A DNA stretch of 19,618 nucleotides from CAZONU01 sp965370045 (lineage in GTDB: Bacteria; Planctomycetota; SZUA-567; JAKLDR01). Positions 1-6,772 of the stretch are shown here, piece by piece; positions within the stretch are counted from its first letter, which is position 1; every line of letters starts with the position of its first letter. The stretch spans positions 1-19,618 of the forward strand of contig CBDUSI010000085.1 of NCBI GenBank assembly GCA_965370045.1, written 5' to 3'. Below the pieces are notes generated by a model. That model saw nothing but the letters and a program-made list of their open reading frames with translations, did no database searches and was not told where the DNA came from. Made by a program: the position numbers and the translations under genes.

Positions 1-2
1 GG

Positions 3-260
3 GGCCCGGCGGCGCGCGGCGGGGTCGTGGCTCGCAACTGCTTCGACTCCTGCGCCTACGCCTGGCGGCTGACCGGCGACCGCTACTTCCTGGAGCGCGG
101 CCGGCAGCTGGCCGAGCGCTCGGCGACCTTCGCCGCCGCGGCGGGGGAGGCGGGCGCCAAGCCCTCCCCGGACCTGGCCACTGACGCCCGCGTGCTCGTC
201 GAGGCGGGCACGTTGCCCTACCTGAGGGCCGCCCTGCGCGAGGCGGCGGAGAAGAAGTAG
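3..260 (+). CDS. C-terminal fragment of an alpha-helical, probably glycosidase-like protein (5' end outside window)
   Basis: The frame is open from the left edge to a TAG at 258-260, so this is the 3' end of a longer gene. A GTG at 27 could start a 77-residue protein, but it has no convincing ribosome binding site and the frame runs on upstream without a stop. The visible part has an AYAWRLTGDRYFLERGRQLA segment, a helix-turn-helix hairpin typical of (alpha/alpha)6-barrel proteins such as six-hairpin glycosidases, heparinase-like enzymes and YyaL-like proteins. The tail is helical with no membrane segment. It converges on wrbA with a 14-base gap. The sugar-related genes further right fit a glycan-active enzyme, but the family cannot be named from this fragment. 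Confidence 0.6.
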   Translation, partial: GPAARGGVVARNCFDSCAYAWRLTGDRYFLERGRQLAERSATFAAAAGEAGAKPSPDLATDARVLVEAGTLPYLRAALREAAEKK

Positions 261-274
261 GTCGAGCCAGTTCC

Positions 275-901
275 TTACTGCTGGCCCCTGCCCTTGACCA
301 GCGCCGCGGTCACCTCGGCGACGTGCCTGCCCTGGAACCTGGCGATCTCCAGCTCGTTCTCGCTGGGCTGCCGCGAGCCGTCCGCTCCGGCCAGGGTGGA
401 GGCCCCGTAGGGCGTTCCCCCGCTGACCTCGCCCATCTCCAGCAGACGCGGCTCGGCGTAGGGAACCCCGACGACGATCATCCCCTGGTGGATCAGCGTG
501 GGGTAGAAGGTCAGCGCGGTGGTCTCCTGCCCGCCGTGCTGCGATGCGGTGGAGGTGAACACGCTGCCCACCTTGCCGACCAGCGCGCCCTTGAGCCAGA
601 GCTGTGCCGTCTGGTCCAGGAAGTTGCGCATCTGGGCGCACATGTTCCCGAAGCGCGTGGGCGTCCCGAAGATGACCGCGTCGGCATCGGCCAACTGCTC
701 CGGTTTGATGATCGGCACGCCGGCGAAGGCCTCCCGCGCGGCCCTGGCGCCGCTGGCCTCCAGGGCCTTCTCGGGCACCAGCTCGGGCACCTGGTAAAGC
801 TCGACCTCCGCGCCGGGCACGCCGCGCGCGCCCTCGGCCACCGCCTCGGCCATCTTGTAGACGTGTCCGTACATACTGTAAAAAACGACTTGGATCTTCA
901 T
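275..901 (-). CDS. wrbA: NAD(P)H:quinone oxidoreductase, WrbA family flavodoxin-like protein
   Basis: A 208-residue protein of the usual WrbA length. WrbA enzymes bind FMN, form tetramers and reduce quinones by two electrons in the cytosol, avoiding semiquinone radicals. The N-terminal phosphate-binding loop of the flavodoxin fold is at residues 7-20 (FYSMYGHVYKMAEA). The FMN-contacting GTPTRFGNMCAQMRNFLDQT segment is at 79-98 and the family-typical QHGGQETT at 121-128. The ATG at 901 follows AGGAGG with an 8-base gap, which supports this start. The gene diverges from rtcA across 89 bases. A possible -10 box (TACAAT, complement of 953-958) lies in that gap but has no clear -35. No partner gene is adjacent, so it is probably a single-gene unit. 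The identification is secure at family level. Confidence 0.95.
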   Translation of the reverse strand: MKIQVVFYSMYGHVYKMAEAVAEGARGVPGAEVELYQVPELVPEKALEASGARAAREAFAGVPIIKPEQLADADAVIFGTPTRFGNMCAQMRNFLDQTAQLWLKGALVGKVGSVFTSTASQHGGQETTALTFYPTLIHQGMIVVGVPYAEPRLLEMGEVSGGTPYGASTLAGADGSRQPSENELEIARFQGRHVAEVTAALVKGRGQQ

Positions 902-953
902 GATCAGTCCCTCCTGACCGGGCCCGGTCGCCGCCGGGGAGTCTGTTTCCAGA

Positions 954-982
954 TTGTAAACCGTTCAGGGGCCGGGTATATT
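954..982 (+). promoter_or_regulatory. Sigma-70-type promoter of rtcA, giving a leaderless or near-leaderless transcript
   Basis: TTGTAA at 954-959 and TATATT at 977-982 are separated by 17 bases, the optimal spacing. Only eight bases (983-990) lie between the -10 box and the rtcA ATG at 991, so transcription should start within about two bases of the start codon. No ribosome binding site precedes the ATG. Confidence 0.6.
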
Positions 983-990
983 CGCGAAAC

Positions 991-2034
991 ATGGCCCTGA
1001 GGATAGACGGCTCGATGGGGGAGGGCGGCGGTCAGGTGCTGCGCTCCGCCCTGGCCTTATCGACGGTAACCGGCAAGGCTTTCCGCATGGAGAACATCCG
1101 CGCGGGACGTAGAAAGCCGGGCCTGGCGGCCCAGCACCTGGCCTGCGTGCACGGGGCGGCCAAGATCAGCAACGCGAAGGTCTCCGGCGACCGGGCGGGC
1201 AGCGCTGAGCTGTCCTTCGCGCCCAAGCGCGTGCGCCCCGGGCAGTACAGCTTTCGGATAAGGACCGCCGGCTCGGCGGCGCTGTTGGCCCAGACCGTGG
1301 GGCTGCCGCTGGCGCTGGCCGGGGAGGGCAGCCGGCTGACGCTGGGGGGTGGGACGCATGTCCCCTGGAGCCCCACGGTCGGATTCCTGAACGACGTCTG
1401 GACACCCGCGCTGGACGCGCTGGGCCTGCGCTTTTCAACGGAGCTGACTCGGGCTGGCTACTACCCCAAGGGCGGGGGCGAGTTGGAGCTGATGGTGCAT
1501 CCCGCCCACGGGCCGCTCATGCCCCTGGACGCCGAGGCGCGCGCGTCGCTGCACGGACTTGCGGCGCGCATTACGATCTCGCGCCTGCCCGAGGAGATCG
1601 CCCGGCGCTGTCGGGAGCGGACCGACGCGCTGCTGGGCGCCAACGGCCTGTTCGCCGAGTGGGAGCTCCTGAGATTGCCGGCGGCGGGATCCGGCGTCTG
1701 CCTTGAGCTGGTCGCCAACTTCGGTCTGCTCTCGGCCGGCTTCAGCGCTTTGGGCGAGCGTGGGAAGCCCGCCGAGAAGCTGGCCGAGGAGGCCGTCGAC
1801 GCCCTGGCCGGGTTCCTGGCCTCCGGGGCGGCGGTGGAAGCGCACCTCGCCGACCAGCTGGTCGTGCCCCTGGCGCTGACGCCCGGCGAGTCGCGCTTCT
1901 CGACAAACCGGGTGACCTCGCACCTCATGACCGTGCTGGAGGTCGTGCGCGTCTTCCTGCCGGAGGTGGAGGTGCGCGTGGCCGGTGAGCCCGGCGGGCC
2001 CGGGACCGTGTACGTCAAGGCTCCGCCCGGCTGA
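991..2034 (+). CDS. rtcA: RNA 3'-terminal phosphate cyclase
   Basis: A 347-residue protein, close to the roughly 340 residues of E. coli RtcA. The enzyme uses ATP to turn an RNA 3'-phosphate into a 2',3'-cyclic phosphate through an enzyme-AMP intermediate. The glycine-rich GSMGEGGGQVLRSALALS is at residues 7-24, GYYPKGGGELEL at 156-167 and HLADQLVVPLAL at 285-296. The expected nucleophile, matching E. coli His309, is His311 in TSHLMT. All main family blocks are present, so the protein should be active. The ATG at 991 has no ribosome binding site but lies just after a promoter, fitting a leaderless mRNA. Neither the ligase gene rtcB nor the sigma-54 activator rtcR, common neighbours elsewhere, is in the window. 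It converges on the 193-residue ORF with a 40-base gap that shows no clear terminator. Confidence 0.95.
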   Translation: MALRIDGSMGEGGGQVLRSALALSTVTGKAFRMENIRAGRRKPGLAAQHLACVHGAAKISNAKVSGDRAGSAELSFAPKRVRPGQYSFRIRTAGSAALLAQTVGLPLALAGEGSRLTLGGGTHVPWSPTVGFLNDVWTPALDALGLRFSTELTRAGYYPKGGGELELMVHPAHGPLMPLDAEARASLHGLAARITISRLPEEIARRCRERTDALLGANGLFAEWELLRLPAAGSGVCLELVANFGLLSAGFSALGERGKPAEKLAEEAVDALAGFLASGAAVEAHLADQLVVPLALTPGESRFSTNRVTSHLMTVLEVVRVFLPEVEVRVAGEPGGPGTVYVKAPPG

Positions 2035-2074
2035 CCGCGGCGGGGGCGGGTGGCTTCCCTATCTCTTGTGCCGT

Positions 2075-2656
2075 TCAGCCCACTGCCGAGGTGAATACCT
2101 CCAGCACGCCGACCACTTCGCCCAGGGAGTCCTTGACCGGGGCGTAGACCTGGACCATGGCGTAGCCCTTGACGCCCTTTGCCGGCGTGCCGCGCCCGCG
2201 GACGTTCATGACGTGGGCCATCGTGGAGGGCTTCCGGTCCACCTTGATGACCCGGGACTTGCCTCGCAGGAAGATGGCCGAGAGCTCCGGGCTCATGCGC
2301 GGCCGCACGTAGCCGCGGTTGGGCGGCGGGCCGCCGCCCTGCGGCGAGGTCATGAAGCCGGAGAGCAGCACCTCGCCGCTCTTGGGGTCGTCCGGCCGGC
2401 GGCGCCAGATGGTGGTGGAGCATCTCACGCGGCTGAGCCGCTCCAGGCGCATCAGCGTCTTCTTCAGCGGCACAGTGGTTACTGGATTGTAGTCCATGTC
2501 GTCGCCGCACATGAAGTCGGTCGCGTAGGCCATGTAGGCGTTCTTGACCAGGTCGCCGTCGACGAAGACCTCTCCGACCCGGGCCACTTCGGCGAGCGCG
2601 GCGGCGATCTCCTCGAGGGAGAGCTTCACGGTGCTCTTCTTCTTAGCTTTAGCCAC
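2075..2656 (-). CDS. Small soluble protein with a PAS/Cache-like C-terminal half, function unknown
   Basis: I do not recognise this 193-residue protein as a named family. The N-terminus is lysine-rich (MAKAKKKS) and followed by a helix (residues 13-27). The C-terminal end, YAPVKDSLGEVVGVLEVF (171-188), resembles the last strands of Cache and PAS sensor domains, where 'PV.D..G.VVGVL.V' is common. The middle contains a Cys-Gly-Asp-Asp stretch (50-53) and a Gly/Pro-rich loop (107-112). There is no signal peptide or membrane segment, unlike ordinary Cache receptors. The GTG start at 2656 follows GGAGG with a 6-base gap. That site lies inside the last codons of the DUF4091 gene, whose stop is only three bases upstream, so the two are probably co-translated. 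A small-molecule-binding or sensory role tied to the sugar locus is a guess. Confidence 0.7.
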   Translation of the reverse strand: MAKAKKKSTVKLSLEEIAAALAEVARVGEVFVDGDLVKNAYMAYATDFMCGDDMDYNPVTTVPLKKTLMRLERLSRVRCSTTIWRRRPDDPKSGEVLLSGFMTSPQGGGPPPNRGYVRPRMSPELSAIFLRGKSRVIKVDRKPSTMAHVMNVRGRGTPAKGVKGYAMVQVYAPVKDSLGEVVGVLEVFTSAVG

Positions 2657-2659
2657 GGC

Positions 2660-4408
2660 TCACCTCCCCGAAGCCAGATTGGCGGACAGTTCGCGCAGCC
2701 TGCGGAACGTCGCCGAGGAGACGTCCTGCCAGCTGGACACCGGGGCCTCCTGGGAGCCCCAGTCCCCGGCCTTCTTCCTGGAGCGCGTACGGAACCACTG
2801 GCCGGGCTTCATGCCCAGCACCCTGTTGACTTTGGCCTGCACCGCCTTGCGGCCGCGCCGGCCGGCGGCGGCCTCCAGCTCGTCGATGGACTGCATCTGG
2901 TTGCGCAGCACCTTGGCGTGGATCGAGGGGTAGGTTTCCTCGGTGCCGAACTCCGCGCCGGGGTAGAAGAAGGTGGTGCCCCCGGCGTCGGCGGGGGCGT
3001 GCCAGGTGTCGCCTCCCCAGGACAGCGAGGCCCAACGGGGCATGAAGCCCTGGAGGTTCCGCATCCACATGAGCAGCGGCGGGTAGGCCGCCGCGCGCGC
3101 CGAGTCCAGGATCGTCCCGCTGTGCGTGCAGGACCATATCTGGCGGCCCTCCTTGAAGAGCTGGACCTGGCGCTCGCGGTTCTCGGCGGGTCCCCCGGTG
3201 CCGGCGATGTACAGGTCGACGAACTCGGAGATGTCCGAGCGGATGTCGTCGGCGTAGACCCAGGTGCTGCCCAGGGTGTAGTCGAACTTGACCGGGTTGG
3301 TGCTCTTGCGGTCGAAGGTGCCCTCCCAGAGCTTGCGGAAGCAGCGGTGGATGTCGTTGTCCTGCAGGAAGCGCACTTCCTCGCAGTCCCAGGGGAAGAA
3401 GCGGAAGCGCTGCTTCTGGTTGAGGAACATGTCGAAGCGCGTGCGCGTCCAGCGCTTCTTGCGGAAGTGCTCGACCATCTGCTTGCCGACCGCGCGCCAC
3501 TCGGCCTCGTACCCGGGCTGCTCGAACTTGACGAAGTCCGCCGGCCAGTCGAGGTTGAGCGGCAGGTAGAAGCGTTTGACCGGCATCGCGCCGCGCCGCG
3601 TGCCCCGGAAGGCCGAGCCGTCGAAGTAGGGGCCGAAGTGCCGGTCCCAGTCGGCCCAGCTGGCCACCCGCTTGGCGGGGCCCTCGCCGGCCAGCGGCGG
3701 GGCGAATCCCTGGTGCACGTAGCCGGAGTGGCCGTAGGGCATGTAGTGGATGAAGCCGCGGTGCTCGTGCGCCGCGCGCCAGACGCCCTGTTCCACGGAG
3801 CGGTACTTACGGCTGGTCATGTGCTCCGGATCGCGGCGGACATCCGGCCAGCCCTCGGAGATGCCGTCGGCGTAGTTGTTGAAGCTCAGGTCCAGCGTCG
3901 CGTCGGCGCCTATCCTGCCGGAGAGCACCCGCAGCTCGACGGGCACGGCGACGCTCTCGCGCCCGGCCTTCACGGTGACCTTGCCGGAGTAGGCCCCCGG
4001 CCGGGCGTCCGCGGGGATCGTCAAGTCTATCCAGAAGCCGGCGAAGACCGGCTTGCTGAGGCCGACGTTCTTCCTGAAAGCCGGGGTCGAGCCATCGGTC
4101 ACGTTCTGCGGCACCAGCGCGTCCGGGTACCACTTGTCCTTGATGTGGTGGTACCACTCGACGAACACGTCATAGTCCGGACACCCCAGGCTGTTCCCCG
4201 CCGGCCCGGAGAGCTTGCCGGGAGAGACGGTTATCGTTGTGTTCGGCTTCAGCGGACCGACCAGCAGCTGGAAGCTGGCCGACTGGTTGCGCCCCGAGAC
4301 CAGCCGGACCGGAGGCGCCTCGGGAGCCTGGTTCTCGCCGTTGATGGCCGCGCCCTCGAAGGGGTCCAGGCGGACGAACTCGTCGCACCACAGCACGATC
4401 AGGCTCAT
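2660..4408 (-). CDS. DUF4091-containing, GH123-like glycoside hydrolase domain protein
   Basis: A 582-residue protein. Residues 1-165 look like an N-terminal beta-sandwich (for example PVELRVLSGRIGA at 156-168). Residues 170-510 fit a TIM-barrel domain. The end of the barrel, GGTTFFYPG (476-484) then YPSIHAKVLRNQMQSIDEL (493-511), matches the DUF4091 pattern of a 'YPG' strand followed by 'PSIR.E.LRDGL.D.E'. DUF4091 proteins are related to GH123 N-acetylgalactosaminidases. The usual Asp-Glu catalytic pair is not clear; WDCEE at 340-344 is the nearest candidate. The ATG at 4408 is preferred to frames reaching 4582 because AAGGAG lies six bases upstream and a promoter with a LacI-type palindrome lies further up. 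No signal peptide is visible, so it is probably cytoplasmic. Activity and substrate are unknown. Confidence 0.8.
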   Translation of the reverse strand: MSLIVLWCDEFVRLDPFEGAAINGENQAPEAPPVRLVSGRNQSASFQLLVGPLKPNTTITVSPGKLSGPAGNSLGCPDYDVFVEWYHHIKDKWYPDALVPQNVTDGSTPAFRKNVGLSKPVFAGFWIDLTIPADARPGAYSGKVTVKAGRESVAVPVELRVLSGRIGADATLDLSFNNYADGISEGWPDVRRDPEHMTSRKYRSVEQGVWRAAHEHRGFIHYMPYGHSGYVHQGFAPPLAGEGPAKRVASWADWDRHFGPYFDGSAFRGTRRGAMPVKRFYLPLNLDWPADFVKFEQPGYEAEWRAVGKQMVEHFRKKRWTRTRFDMFLNQKQRFRFFPWDCEEVRFLQDNDIHRCFRKLWEGTFDRKSTNPVKFDYTLGSTWVYADDIRSDISEFVDLYIAGTGGPAENRERQVQLFKEGRQIWSCTHSGTILDSARAAAYPPLLMWMRNLQGFMPRWASLSWGGDTWHAPADAGGTTFFYPGAEFGTEETYPSIHAKVLRNQMQSIDELEAAAGRRGRKAVQAKVNRVLGMKPGQWFRTRSRKKAGDWGSQEAPVSSWQDVSSATFRRLRELSANLASGR

Positions 4409-4442
4409 GGAGAGCTCCTTAAGAAGTCGCGAATCGCGCGCC

Positions 4443-4470
4443 ATTCTCGCACGCCCGAAAGCGCTTTCAA
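4443..4470 (-). promoter_or_regulatory. Promoter of the DUF4091 gene
   Basis: On the minus strand, TTGAAA (complement of 4465-4470) and GAGAAT (complement of 4443-4448) are separated by 16 bases. This predicts transcription from about 4436 and a leader of about 28 bases carrying the AAGGAG ribosome binding site. The -35 match is good (5 of 6), the -10 modest (4 of 6). Confidence 0.5.
4457..4468. promoter_or_regulatory. LacI-family (cre-like) operator palindrome
   Basis: GAAAGCGCTTTC is a perfect 12-base palindrome with a central GC step, in an AT-richer pocket of an otherwise GC-rich sequence. Read on the minus strand with one flanking base either side (TGAAAGCGCTTTCG), it matches 13 of 14 positions of the cre-type consensus TGWAANCGNTNWCA bound by LacI/GalR-family regulators. 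It overlaps the -35 box of the DUF4091 promoter, the expected place for repression. No LacI-family gene lies in the window. Confidence 0.55.
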
Positions 4471-4490
4471 GCAAAGACGAAAGAAGAGAG

Positions 4491-5582
4491 CTACTTCTTG
4501 AGGCGGGAGAGCACTTCGGCCAGGGAGACGGTGATGCTGGTGACGCAGGTGTCCGCCGCGCCGCAGAAGAGCGTGAGTTCATCGCCGCGCAGCGTCGTCC
4601 CGGTGGGAAAGACCACGTTCGGCGTGAAGCCCCGGCGCTCCCAGGGGCGCTCCGGCCGCAGGATGGGCTTGCGCGTGCGCGCCAGGACCTTCGCGGGGTC
4701 CTTCCCGTCCAGGAGCGCTGCGCCGACCGAGTAGCGGCCGACCGGGTCGCCGCGGCGGCGCTCCACGCCGTGGTAGATCAGCAGCCAGCCGGCTTTCACC
4801 TTCACCGGCGGCGGGCCGCCCCCGATGCGGTAGGAGTCCCACGCGCCGCGCGAGGGGCCCATCACGAACCGGTGCCGGCCCCAGTGGACCAGGTCAGGCG
4901 ACTCCGCAACCTGGATGTTCGGCGCGGTGAAGGCGTCGCGGCCCATGGGGCGGTGGATGGTCGCGTACTTCCCGCGGAGCTTGCGCGGGAAGAGGGCCAC
5001 GTCCTTGTTCTCGGATGGCAGGAAAACCCCCAACCGCTCCGGGGGCCGGTCCAGGGACTTCACACGTAACAAGGCCGGGGCGATGCCCAACGGCCGGCCG
5101 ACGGCAACGTAAGCGACCAGCAGTTCCCCGCCGATCACCGACGCGCGCGGGTCCTCCACGCCGAACTCCTCGTACTCGTTTTCGGGAAAGAGCCACGGCT
5201 CCTGGTCGAGCATCTCCAGCTGCAGGCCATCGTCGGAGACGCGGGCCAGTCTGAAATGGCTGACGAAGCGCAGCCGGATGGTTCCGTCCGGCAGCAGAAT
5301 CCCCCGGCCGTCCTCGCCGCGCTTGGGACGGTAAGCGACTTGGTCGACGACCATGCGCGCTCGGCGCCCTGAGAAGTCCACGCGCGGGGAGGGGAAGCGG
5401 TTCTTTCGCGTCTTCTGGGCGGCCTCGGCCACGCGCAGGATCAGCCAGGTCTGGCCGCCCATGCGGAAAGCTGCCGGGTTGAAACAGCCTGCCACTGTAA
5501 AGCCCGGCGCCGTCGGCTCGAGCATCTCCGGGCGGACCAGCACCGCCTCGCGGATGCGTTTCACCTGGCCGTCTCTTGCCAC
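4491..5582 (-). CDS. GH130-family mannoside phosphorylase or hydrolase-like protein
   Basis: A 363-residue five-bladed beta-propeller protein of GH130. Members phosphorolyse beta-mannosidic linkages in mannosyl-glucose, mannan or N-glycan fragments; some subfamilies hydrolyse instead. Family motifs appear in order: FNPAAFR (34-40), GVEDPR with the presumed catalytic Asp144 (141-146), KDVALFP (193-199), IHRP (209-212), WDSYRIGGGPPP (248-259), IYHG (269-272), FTPNVVFPTG (319-328) and LFCGAADT (338-345). The GTG at 5582 is chosen because GGGAGG precedes it with a 5-base gap; a longer frame to 5687 would run through the divergent promoters and into the neighbouring oxidoreductase gene. The DUF4091 gene follows on the same strand after 82 bases but has its own promoter. 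I cannot tell phosphorylase from hydrolase without aligning the phosphate-binding residues. Confidence 0.9.
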   Translation of the reverse strand: MARDGQVKRIREAVLVRPEMLEPTAPGFTVAGCFNPAAFRMGGQTWLILRVAEAAQKTRKNRFPSPRVDFSGRRARMVVDQVAYRPKRGEDGRGILLPDGTIRLRFVSHFRLARVSDDGLQLEMLDQEPWLFPENEYEEFGVEDPRASVIGGELLVAYVAVGRPLGIAPALLRVKSLDRPPERLGVFLPSENKDVALFPRKLRGKYATIHRPMGRDAFTAPNIQVAESPDLVHWGRHRFVMGPSRGAWDSYRIGGGPPPVKVKAGWLLIYHGVERRRGDPVGRYSVGAALLDGKDPAKVLARTRKPILRPERPWERRGFTPNVVFPTGTTLRGDELTLFCGAADTCVTSITVSLAEVLSRLKK

Positions 5583-5595
5583 TTGATCCTCCCGG

Positions 5596-5624
5596 TTGAC
5601 TGTCCGCCGACGCGGGCCTAATAT
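5596..5624 (+). promoter_or_regulatory. Promoter of the Gfo/Idh/MocA oxidoreductase pair
   Basis: TTGACT at 5596-5601 and TAATAT at 5619-5624 with 17-base spacing. The predicted transcription start is near 5631, leaving a leader of about 28 bases with AAGGAG (5648-5653) six bases before the TTG start codon. Confidence 0.7.
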
Positions 5625-5649
5625 TACGCGGCGTCCGGACGCAACACAA
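5621..5649 (-). promoter_or_regulatory. Promoter of the GH130 gene, overlapping the divergent one
   Basis: On the minus strand, TTGTGT (complement of 5644-5649) and TAATAT (complement of 5621-5626) are 17 bases apart. The -10 box shares the palindrome TAATATTA (5619-5626) with the plus-strand promoter. Transcription should begin near 5614, with a leader of about 31 bases. Confidence 0.55.
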
Positions 5650-5659
5650 GGAGAACCTC

Positions 5660-6772
5660 TTGGCGGATCGACCGTTGGGCTACGCACTGGTGGGCGCCAG
5701 TGGGTTCGGCGACTACTGCCTCTCGCACTTCTCGTCCATGGCCGGCGTTCGGCCCGTGGCCGTCTGGAACCGCACCGCGGAGAAAGCCGCGCGGTTGGCC
5801 ACCAGGTACGGGCTGCGCCACCACCTCGAACTCGCCGGTCTGCTGGCCGACGCGCAGGTGGACGTCGTCCACGTGGCCACGACGCCGGCGCTGCACGCCG
5901 GGCAGGCGCTGGCCGCGCTGGAGGCTGGCAAGCACGTCCTGGTCGAGAAGCCCCTGGCGGTCAATGCCGGGGACGCCGATGAGATATGCCGCCTCGCCGC
6001 GGAGAAGAACCTGTGCGTCGCCGTGGACTTCATGATGCGTTTCGGCCCGCTGGCCGAGCCGGTCCGCAAGCTGGTCGCCGAGGCTCCGCTGGGAGCGCTG
6101 CTGCGCGGGCAGCTCTTCAACTGCGCCGGCGACGAGGGCCTGGTTCCCGGCCACTGGTTCTGGGACCGCGAGAAGAGCGGCGGCATCTTCGTGGAGCATG
6201 GCGTGCACTTCTTCGACCTGGCCGCCTGGTGGCTGGGGCCCGGACGGGTTCTGGGGGCGCAGCGCTTCAGGCGCCCGGGCGCGGAGGTTGTCGATCAGGT
6301 ATCCTGCACCGTGGCCTACGGCGAGCAGACCTCCTTCGGCTTCTACCATGGCTTCACCCAGGCCTCGCGCCTCGACCGCCAGGAGATCCGGCTGGTCTTC
6401 GAGCGCGGGGAGTTGACCCTGCGCGGCTGGGTCGCCGACCGCATGGAGATGACCGCGCTGGTTGAGGAGCGCGGCCGCGCGGCGCTGGAGGCGATCTTTC
6501 CATCCGCGCGCGTCAAACTCATCGAGGACCTCGGCGGGCGGCCGGCCCGGCGCCGGTGGCGCGAGGAGAGCATGGGCCAGCTGCTCTGCCTGGAAGGGGC
6601 CGCGGGGGGCGGGCGGGACGAGGTGTACGGCGACGCGCTCCGGGGTCTGCTGGCCGACCTGGCCGCCGCGGTCCGCGAGGGCCGCGCACCGTTGGCCAGC
6701 GCCGAGGCCGGTCGGGAGGCGCTGCTCCTGGCGCTGGAGGCCGAGCGCCTGGCCGGGGAGAGCTGTCCATGA
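5660..6772 (+). CDS. Gfo/Idh/MocA-family oxidoreductase (first of a tandem pair)
   Basis: A 370-residue NAD(P)-dependent sugar or cyclitol dehydrogenase-like enzyme. The N-terminal Rossmann fold begins with GYALVGASGFGDYC (7-20), and VEKPLAV at 95-101 carries the conserved Lys97. The C-terminal domain holds SGGIFVEHGVHFFDL (173-187). There the family's catalytic Asp is replaced by Glu179, while His183 and Asp186 are kept. A TTG start is chosen because AAGGAG lies six bases upstream, downstream of a strong promoter. The stop overlaps the next gene's ATG (ATGA), so the pair is translationally coupled. The two proteins are paralogues with near-identical active-site blocks, suggesting two steps on related substrates, or a heteromer. 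The neighbouring GH130 gene suggests a sugar released from an oligosaccharide. The substrate cannot be assigned. Confidence 0.9.
   Translation: MADRPLGYALVGASGFGDYCLSHFSSMAGVRPVAVWNRTAEKAARLATRYGLRHHLELAGLLADAQVDVVHVATTPALHAGQALAALEAGKHVLVEKPLAVNAGDADEICRLAAEKNLCVAVDFMMRFGPLAEPVRKLVAEAPLGALLRGQLFNCAGDEGLVPGHWFWDREKSGGIFVEHGVHFFDLAAWWLGPGRVLGAQRFRRPGAEVVDQVSCTVAYGEQTSFGFYHGFTQASRLDRQEIRLVFERGELTLRGWVADRMEMTALVEERGRAALEAIFPSARVKLIEDLGGRPARRRWREESMGQLLCLEGAAGGGRDEVYGDALRGLLADLAAAVREGRAPLASAEAGREALLLALEAERLAGESCP

Noticed and set aside
991..2034. An rtcBA-type RNA repair operon
   Set aside because: Only rtcA is present. The neighbouring genes are not rtcB or rtcR, and the promoter has sigma-70 rather than sigma-54 boxes.
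2035..2074. Gap between convergent rtcA and the small PAS/Cache-like gene as a terminator
   Set aside because: No stable stem followed by a T-run is visible on either strand.
1985..4501. An 838-residue plus-strand open frame
   Set aside because: It is antisense to the DUF4091 gene and the small PAS/Cache-like gene, which have good starts, binding sites and family motifs. Its composition is shadow-like.
5583..5687. Longer GH130 start at 5687
   Set aside because: It would cross both divergent promoters and overlap the oxidoreductase start. The GTG at 5582 has GGGAGG at normal spacing and matches the expected N-terminus.
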